Part shown: piece after piece, positions 54,994-64,000 of the stretch
Position numbering within the stretch: the first letter of the stretch is position 1
Layout: every line of letters begins with the position of its first letter
NCBI RefSeq assembly: GCF_008831285.2
Contig: NC_045138.2
Coordinates: 26,383,934 to 26,447,933 of the forward strand
DNA from: Nymphaea colorata
Lineage: Eukaryota > Streptophyta > Magnoliopsida > Nymphaeales > Nymphaeaceae
Direction: 5' to 3'
DNA length: 64,000 nucleotides
The notes under the pieces: generated by a model
Told to the model about the DNA's origin: nothing
The model's database searches: none
The model's input: the letters and a program-made list of their open reading frames with translations, nothing else
Program-made: the position numbers and the translations under genes

Positions 54994-55494
54994 ATGGCCT
55001 ATGTTGAGGTCTTCAAAGCCAATGCATCTTTCCACTTACTTTTAGTAAAGAAAAGCACTAGGGTTCCATGGCTGGATCCAAAAAAAGAAGAGGAGATCTG
55101 GTGTAAAGCCAGAATAAAGCCGGCCTTGGTTCACAAATGTTGGGGCCCTTGCATGCAAATAGTGGTCTGGAAAATCTGGTGGTGGAGAAACCAGGCTGCC
55201 CATGATGCTGAGAAGGAACTCAATGTGCAGAGCATCATTAAGATAATATGGAGAACTTGTCAAGCGGTGTCCAAGGATATCCTGATCAAAGACAAGGAGA
55301 GAAACCTTCTGAAAATTTGGATGACCCTTGGTATATTTTGCGATGATCGGAATGACTACGCGGCTGGGATCTGTATTGAGCTAGTTGACTCCCGAAGGAA
55401 CAATGGCAGGTATAAGCACCAGTTTGGAAAAGTTAGAGTGAATGGGCAAATGACTGGGCAATTTGCTATCAATTCTCAGAGGTTGGCGCAATAG
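54994..55494 (+). pseudogene. LINE-like ORF2 C-terminal remnant
   Basis: A 166-codon open frame. The segment QIVVWKIWWWRNQAAHD followed by QSIIKIIWRTCQAVSK resembles the region after the zinc-binding end of plant LINE reverse transcriptases (pattern WxIWxxRNxxxF). There is no upstream reverse transcriptase and no host-like promoter. Probably a truncated retrotransposon piece; low to moderate certainty. Confidence 0.4.
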
Positions 55495-57297
55495 TTGGAG
55501 CGGGGGCTGATAGGCAGCTAATTTTAGTTTGAATTTTCAAAACATCAACTCTTTTGTGCCTCAAATGGGAGGTCTTCAGCACGCAAGTTGAAGAAGCACG
55601 GCGGCAACAGCACCCTGATGCACCAAAGCATGTCTTGTACCCTATGAAAACAAAGGACGAGTGGGAGCTTCGACTCTTTTGATGGGTGGTGAGATGAAAA
55701 GCTCCTCCTTCAAGGGGAAGTCAAGAGCTGGAGCTGCTGCCTTCTGAGCTTAGCTTGAAGAGCAGGTCCATGAGGACAACTGCACTATCCTGTCAAATAA
55801 CAAATTTTGGGTGAAGAGGTTAAGAGGGAAGCTAGAAAGCAGAAGAAAATATGAAGACAAATGGAGGAGACGAGAGATGCTCAAAGAAGAATTCAAGTCT
55901 ATTGCCATTTCCCTTCGTCTTCTTCTCTGCAACTATGGAACAATGGACAGAAGGCTAGACATGGGACGACAATGCTCGTTGCAACCGACTTGGTTTTTGG
56001 CTTGTTCTTTTCTTGGGTGTTTTTGATTGCTGGTTTGGCCTGTTAGGGGACAGAAAGCAGTTCCTCTCTGGTTGGTTAGTAGTCTGTAATTTTGGTTTGT
56101 ACGTATGTGAGGACTGAGGAGCCTGTCTCCCGGCATATTCCCCTTGGAACTTGGTATAGTAGAGAAAAATAGAAAAAAAAAATCAATGAAGCCTGATAAC
56201 AGAAGTATTTTATTTTTATATTGTTTAATAAAGAAAATGATAAAAAAGGTGTCCATCTTGGGGCACCAAGTATCTTTTCTGCAAACTTTTTACGGCAAAC
56301 GTTTCTTCCTGTCAAGAGGGCAAGTGCCCTCTGAATTCACTATTTTTTCTTTTGAAGTTGCAGAAAAAGGATGGGGAATCTTTAACAAGCCTTATTTTCC
56401 AAAATCTGTCTCAACTTTCCAAAACCTTCAACACATGCTCCCTGCCTCAACTTTTAAAGTTTCCAACACATGGCCTGTTTTTGTTGAAATCCAGTTTTAT
56501 ATCTTATTGGCAGTTCAATCATGTTTAGAAACTTTTCCATATGGACCATCCGCTCTTTATTATAAACTTACATAGATTTCATATGAAGATTTCCTAACCT
56601 TTTTTTTTTCTTTTTTTGACTTCAACCCACTAATGTCAGAGCAAGTGGAGATCAACTTTTGAATAGAAAAACTGGGTACCTCTCAAAGATTTTCTAATGA
56701 TAATAGAAAATCGACGTTTGAAGTCAAAGTAATAAAGCGTAAGTTTTTTATAGCAAAAGTTTCTTGTTTAGCAGAACTCCCAAGAAGTTCTTTCTTGGTC
56801 TGTTTCAAGCTCTGCTCTGAAACTCTTCTTCATCAAGAAGTTCTCATGAGCTAAAACAAATCAATTTGTCTTTATCTTCATCGTGCAATTCGCTACTTGC
56901 AAAGAAGAGACTCCGTTACCAGTTATCTATGAAGTGCAAAATAATTCAAAGATGAACAACAGCTGCAGTTAAATAGATGGTAGTAGCAAGCATCAGGGCC
57001 TGTTTGTTAATTATAGTCGTCGGAAGAGTAATTCAAAGGTTAGGCACGAATTTGTAGATATGAAAGTCTTGAGCGTCTTTTTGAAATTGTTACTTGTAGA
57101 AAGCACGTATCTTGAAAAGGTCTTGAAGAAGGGACGGCGGAGATGATGGATCACGTTAAAAGGTGATCAGATCCGCTGCCACTCCTGTTGGGTTTGCCAC
57201 TCGCGCAAAGCCCTAGTCGCCCGGCTGCTGCCTCTCTACTCTCCTTCCTTCTGTGAGGATCAGAGGGAGAGAGCCTCGTCTCCGTCATCATCGTACT

Positions 57298-57321
57298 GTC
57301 GTCGTCGTCGTCGTCGTCGTC
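57298..57321. repeat. (GTC)n trinucleotide run in the threonine synthase 5' flank
   Basis: About eight GTC units end some 40 bp before the ATG at 57364, probably in the 5' UTR. CT- and CG-rich sequence surrounds it. Confidence 0.9.
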
Positions 57322-57330
57322 ATTGGTTGA

Positions 57331-58965
<1,635 letters not shown>

Positions 58966-61900
58966 ATTTAGAGGCGTACTGGAACTGGTTGTCTTGCTTC
59001 AGCGACAGTTGTAAGTCTAAATGTGTGATTGTGTACTGGAGAAGAGTTTCGTAGTTAGTTTAGCTTCTTCATCCTACTGCAGAATTGGTCTTTTGGAACG
59101 TGCAATGAAGTGGATATTTATCAGTTATCCATCTTAATGGGAAATCATTTCTTCAAAGAACATGGGGTGATGTTATTAGATAACAGACTCGTAACATTCT
59201 TGTATCTCATGCGCACATTAAGTGGTTATGCAGGATCACCCGAGAAAAAGACTGAGGTTTTGTACTTGTTTTCGGTATTTAGTGAAATAAACTGTCTGAG
59301 AAAGCTTCGACTTAAATATGTTGTGCTTAACCTTCCAGCAAATCGATGTATGCACACCCGTCCCCCTCCCAGCCCCGCCCCCCCCCCCCTCTCTCTCCAA
59401 ATTCTTTTCCCGTGGAAACAATTCTTGTATAATTGTTGGCAACCATTTTGAGGGTTAACTGTTCAACCATATTGCATATGGTGGTAGTCTTTTTATTTTC
59501 TTTTTTTTTAACCAAAAGTCTCGGTTCATTGCATAACGTATAGAGTAACTGCTATTCTTTTGGTGCCTTTCCACTGTTGAACTTGGAATATTGACAACAG
59601 TGCGATCTATGTGGTAATTTTAGATGTTCATGTCCTATACTCAGTAAATTGAGAGTAAGGAAGTCAAGTATTTCTTGTACACTTGATTTTCCAATCCTTT
59701 GTGCTGTGATTTTATTATATTGTCACTATTATAGATTCATACTTTGAGGTGGAATGTGTTGTTTATAGAGGGTTAATGGCGGATTTATTGATACTGGTGA
59801 GTAACCCTCCTAATGCCTTCAAGTTTTCACGTTTGTTGTGGCAAATGCAGAAGAACATTTCTTGATGTTGATTTAGCTGTGCAGTGTGTACAGTGGGCTG
59901 TTGGCATGCTTCCAATTTTGGCTATTTCCCTTTCTTGTTCAGTATGACCAATAAAATTTATAAATGACTGTGATTGTATCTACAGTGACGGGGGAATTTT
60001 ATGTCTACTGTGGTATCTCATCTCTTGTGGTGGTGTTTTGGTACATCTTATGTGTACAACTCCACATATCTGTTACATATATATATATTGATTAGTCAGT
60101 TTTGTCAGACATGTTTTTCGTTACAGCATCTAGATGAAAAAATGTTTTGGTGATTGTGCGGTCTATTGAACTTCCTATCTTCGCATTTTCATGCTTCTGA
60201 TAGTAATTGAGAATATTGAAATGGAGAATATGATATGGGCCACAAAGTGGATGCTGATTTTGCTGACCCCCTCCTTTCACTGAAACTTCTTTGCAACTTC
60301 TCTACAAACTTCAGAAGGCTGTTTGTGGATCATGAGTTTCCACTCTAACAACACATAATATCAGGCCAAGCGGTGCCAGATTTTTCAAGCAATAGCTCAT
60401 TTTATATCTCTTCTCTTGTCAAAGTTGAAAATATTGTTCTCATTGACTTCAACCCCTCAAATATATTCTAGTCCGATTCTGTATCCAAATTTCTCCTAGA
60501 AACTTGAGACTCTAGAGAAAAGAATGCCTTCTATTCTCTTTGATAAAGGCTGGAGAATATGTCGCTTGACTCCAATCAGAATGTAATTGCAATCTTGTCT
60601 AACAATCACCACAGAAAACAGGTTCATGTTCAGCAAGGACCTGAACCTCTTTAAGTATGATCACCGAGAGAAGTGGTGACAATTGATGCCAGAAACATAG
60701 TACAAGGTACAACAACTATGTCCAGAAGTGAAACATAAGCAGAATACTTGAAATTGCGCATATGTTTCAACCTTACGAGAGCATTCAAATGCCTTAATTT
60801 ACGTGAGATGAGCGCCTGAACTCTAGATCAACATATTATTAAAAGTTCAATCAGAAAATGATCACAAGAGGAGAGAAAGGGTGTGTCTTTACTGGGGCAG
60901 CCTATATCTATTTGTTGTTCTGTCTTTCCTTCCTCCAGAGACCTTGTGTGGCTCCAGGGACACACTAATACGCTTCCTCCTTTTTTCTTACGCTCCATTT
61001 TTCTTCTGACATTTTTTCTTTTACTTCTTGTCTGTGTCTTTCTGCCATCTTTCTCTTGCATTTATTTTTCATGTCCTTAATGTCTTTTTTCCTGCTCTTT
61101 TCTTCTCTCTTTCAGACTACAGGATGTCATATCAAGTGTCTTTGGCAAATAATTGATAATGTGTTTTGCCAATACAATAATTATTTGGCTGTGAATTAAA
61201 CATGAAAAAAAATGGATCTTATAAGAGGAGATTTTTGCACCCAATCTTCATTGTAAATGTCCGACATGAGACTATTTGGGTTGATTGGAGTAGGTGTGTA
61301 CTTCGTCCACACAAGTATAGTCCAATTTTTAGACTACAGTTTGTTATTTGCAAAGCATAATGGTAGCTCATTGAATTTTTGCTACTGTTAGGATGAAGGC
61401 AGCACATGTTCTCTTACTTGCTGGAAGGGCACTACAGTTGAATAATGCTCACCTAAAACTGTGCATTGATTTTGTCGCTTCAATCATTTGGAAGATCTCT
61501 GCAACTTTTCCAAGTTCTTTATTTACTTTAGTATTGTCTAACAGAGTTGAACTAGTCAATATAGTTAATACATTTTTTGTCAATGCAATGCTTTAAAAAT
61601 TTGTATAAAGAATTTTTAATTGTGTTACATGATTAGAAAGGTTCATCTATAAGAAATGAAAACCTATTGGTCACCATCGTTGACATGATGATTAATGCCT
61701 TGGGAAATGGCATGTGCCGTCAGTCCTATATGGCACTACAGTTGGTGATACTTGCTCTTTTGATGCTTTTCTAAATATGCATATTCCAATCTCTCTCTCT
61801 GTGCTAAGTTTCCTAGTTTGATTATGAAAAACATAGTTTTGATTCTATAAATACGAGTATGGGACTATGATTCGTTCTTTAAACTCGAGAATCTCTTCAT

Positions 61901-62924
61901 GGTGTTTGAGTGAGTGGGGGTGTGATCTCTGTTGTTTGGGTGTATATTTTTTCTTGGACGATTTGGGGATATGCTGAACTTGATCATAGACAATTGGATA
62001 GTTGAAGTTGTATCACCATTTAGAAAATTCGAACGTTGTTGCTTATAAAGCTGAGTTTATGTTTTAATTGAAAAAAAAAATCTGGAAAGTTAAATCTCAT
62101 AGACATATTGGCAACGCTTCTGCCAGATGCGGTGTCGTGCTGCTGAGCTTTTCAAATTTTCAGTTCGGTAGTTTGACATTCGTTTTCCAATTTTATCAGG
62201 TGTCTCCGGAGAGAGTTCAGTTCTGATATTCAGGACTCAAAATTCTAATAAGAAATGATCTGTGATCTGTCTTTTTCCTGTTGGTATATCACAGGATCTT
62301 ATCGATCAATTGGGATGAGGCCATAGTCTATATACTATGACCTCATCCCAATTGATCGAGAAAATCCTATGATATGCCAACAGGAAAAAGACAGATCATA
62401 TATCATTTCTTAGAGAGAGAGAGAGAGAGGTTTGTAGGTTGGACTTCATGCTCCTCCTAGCAGCACAAGGCGTGGCTAATTTGGATTATGCTTTTTTATA
62501 TTCTATTGATGCTCTTTTTCAGGAACTTTGACCATATTGTCGTTATCTATGTGGTTTGTTTGATGCGAAAGCACATTTGAATCCCAATACAACAAACAAC
62601 TAGGCATTGGAAGGACCGCCCCGAAGAAAATAATCTATTATCTGGAGCGTATATTTTCAAGAACTAAATGAACTTGTTTTATAAGTAATAACATATATAA
62701 AGAATGGATTCCTAGCAAAAGAATTCAAGGTAAAGAAAATATATGAGTTGTTCATGAAGAACATCCTATGAAGAAACGAAAATCCAAACTGACCACAGAA
62801 CCACAATCAAAGCTATCCATCCAACCCCTGACAAACTCAAACCTTACAACTCCTGGACTGATTCTTCAACTATGCACAAGGTAAATGAATGTTGTCAGTG
62901 ATGATGGTAATAGCAACAGACTGT
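58966..62924. other. Convergent intergenic region, no gene seen
   Basis: Between the 3' ends of threonine synthase and the DUF761 gene. A C-rich tract lies at about 59360-59390 and a short TA run near 60080. The ORFs near 59110-59451 and 60883-61080 have no domain. The only clear structure is the hairpin at 62249-62412. Confidence 0.5.
62249..62412. ncRNA. Long near-perfect hairpin: candidate miRNA precursor or foldback MITE
   Basis: Two arms of 79 nt (62249-62327 and 62334-62412) are reverse complements with seven differences and no gap, around a 6-nt loop CTATAT. Two of the differences would be G-U pairs in the plus-strand transcript. The arms carry GATCAATTGGGATGAGG and TTTTTCCTGTTGG. The length, small loop and paired arms suit a plant pri-miRNA, but I do not recognise a known mature miRNA. 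No clear target-site duplication is visible (5' flank AATTCTAA, 3' flank GAGAGAG), so a foldback MITE remains possible. Confidence 0.5.
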
Positions 62925-63260
62925 TTAAGTTCCTCTTGCTAGCATTTGATGGTAATTCTCAATCGACTCCAGGCGTTGCATGCGCAGCTCTGTATGAAAT
63001 TTCTTGATGAAGGCCTCAGCAGACTGATCTATATCCTCTTCTGGTTTCACGGTAGCCTTCCGGAAGTCTGTGCCAAACCTGCTGCCATCTCTGCTGTCAC
63101 GGAGCTTACCAACTGCTCGCTTCTGCTCGAACCCGACTCGACCACTCTCTTTATCGCTGGCATTCGCGGTGAGAGGGCTGGGCTCAGACTGCTGGGGCTC
63201 CGAGATGTCAAAGGGAGGAGGAGGAGGTGGCGGAGCAAAGAAATCGAAGCTCTCCTTCAT
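62925..63260 (-). CDS. Small DUF761 protein, single exon
   Basis: A 111-codon ORF. The C-terminus contains the DUF761 signature: PEEDIDQSAEAFIKKFH then ELRMQRLESIENYHQMLARGT (residues 73-111). The N-terminus is short and proline-rich (FFAPPPPPPPFDISEP) and the middle is charged and probably disordered. DUF761 proteins are plant-specific and of uncertain function, with some members linked to development or stress. The ATG is the first in frame, and a TATA box sits about 85 bp upstream. No membrane segments. Confident of family only. Confidence 0.88.
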   Translation of the reverse strand: MKESFDFFAPPPPPPPFDISEPQQSEPSPLTANASDKESGRVGFEQKRAVGKLRDSRDGSRFGTDFRKATVKPEEDIDQSAEAFIKKFHTELRMQRLESIENYHQMLARGT

Positions 63261-63344
63261 GGTGCTGCAACTATGCCGGCTATTTCGACCACCAACAAGG
63301 CTAGATCTGATCTACTGATGTTAGTAGGGACCTATTCAAGTCAA

Positions 63345-63351
63345 TTTTATA
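63345..63351 (-). promoter_or_regulatory. TATA box of the DUF761 gene
   Basis: TATAAAA on the minus strand, about 85 bp before the ATG at 63260. The sequence further upstream contains no other obvious core element. Confidence 0.5.
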
Positions 63352-63622
63352 GAGAGGGAGTGAAAGAACAGCAGCGACAGCGAGGAGGGAGATGCAGAAG
63401 GTGCCAAAATAGGCGTCTCTTTATCCGCTCGGCCGTGTTCTGAAACGTAGGGGAATTGATCAACTCCAGAGGAATTCAAAGGTCTAATGGCTGCACATTG
63501 CTGACTTCCACGGTTGTTACCTTGATAAAGTTAGATAAAGAGTTAGATAAGCATTCAGACCTGGGCACCACGTCGGCATTGACCAGGTGAAGCAGAAGAC
63601 TTGTTCTTCATGAAATGAAAAG

Positions 63623-63815
63623 GATATTCAAATTTATAGAAAGATGCTTGACTTTGTCAAACTAAATTACTTTATATTTTCAAAAAGATATTTTTGAAAT
63701 TTATTGAAAGAAGCATGATTTTGTGAAAATCAAATATTTTATATTTTGAAAATGATATTTTTGAAATTTATGGAAAGATACTTTGAAAAAAAAAATATTT
63801 TATATCTCAAATCGG
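63623..63815. repeat. Three tandem diverged copies, 65-66-bp period
   Basis: Units start with GATATT at 63623, 63688 and 63754. They share (A/T)TTTGAAATTTAT(T/G)GAAAGA, a TTTTGT(G/C) motif and ATATTTTATATTTT. The third is cut short. AT-rich, no coding content; upstream of the DUF761 gene. Confidence 0.8.
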
Positions 63816-64000
63816 AACTGATTATGTCTTTTGACGTAAGTCGGATACAGGTACAAGTGCAGCGATTTTAGAAAATTTCGGTCACCTACTTATGGAAGGA
63901 CGGCTTCCACGCACTTCTCTGTTATGTCATAACAGGGAAGTTGCTCTCATTTCAAACCAGATTAGGTTGTACGTTAGCTCCATAACATGAGACTGTGTGT

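Overview
The window is nuclear DNA from a flowering plant. Genes are split by many GT-AG introns, several organelle-targeted housekeeping proteins have plant-specific forms (chloroplast threonine synthase, biotin attachment domain protein, NUDX19-type NADH pyrophosphatase, plant CCCH and DUF761 proteins), and the AT-rich introns and spacers carry microsatellites, hAT-type elements and decayed retrotransposons. The species cannot be named from the sequence. Nothing looks bacterial, viral or organellar.

Layout. At the left edge, on the minus strand, are the first two coding exons of a CCCH zinc-finger gene that continues out of the window (706-1099). Next is a two-exon minus-strand NB-ARC gene whose C-terminal half resembles armadillo repeats (2559-6004). 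An empty stretch leads to a single-exon F-box/kelch-type gene (9515-10630, plus). A three-exon small membrane protein gene (13217-15058, plus) converges on a 13-exon mitochondrial NADH-cytochrome b5 reductase-like gene (15474-24382, minus), whose second intron holds two transposons with 8-bp target-site duplications. A nine-exon BADC gene (26325-32364, plus) and a two-exon triple-CCCH gene (34585-36736, plus) follow. A two-exon Asp/Glu racemase-family gene (38532-42315, minus) and a six-exon NUDX19-type gene (46707-51283, minus) come next. A transposon-rich spacer (51300-57100) holds two related hAT-type elements and a LINE-like ORF remnant. The window ends with intronless threonine synthase (57364-58965, plus), an intergenic region with a long near-perfect hairpin (62249-62412), and a short DUF761 gene (62925-63260, minus).

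How the genes relate. There is no operon-like system; most neighbours are independent. The b5 reductase-like gene and NUDX19 both act on NADH, and their Arabidopsis counterparts carry consecutive locus numbers (At5g20070 and At5g20080), so the pair may be conserved synteny, interrupted here by three genes. BADC, NUDX19, threonine synthase and perhaps the racemase-like protein act in plastids; the reductase is probably mitochondrial.

Exon structures were built by hand from splice sites, reading frame and family conservation. All joins given keep the frame. UTRs and transcription starts were not determined except where a TATA box is visible. I found no convincing new multi-gene system. The most notable unexplained item is the 79-nt-arm hairpin at 62249-62412.
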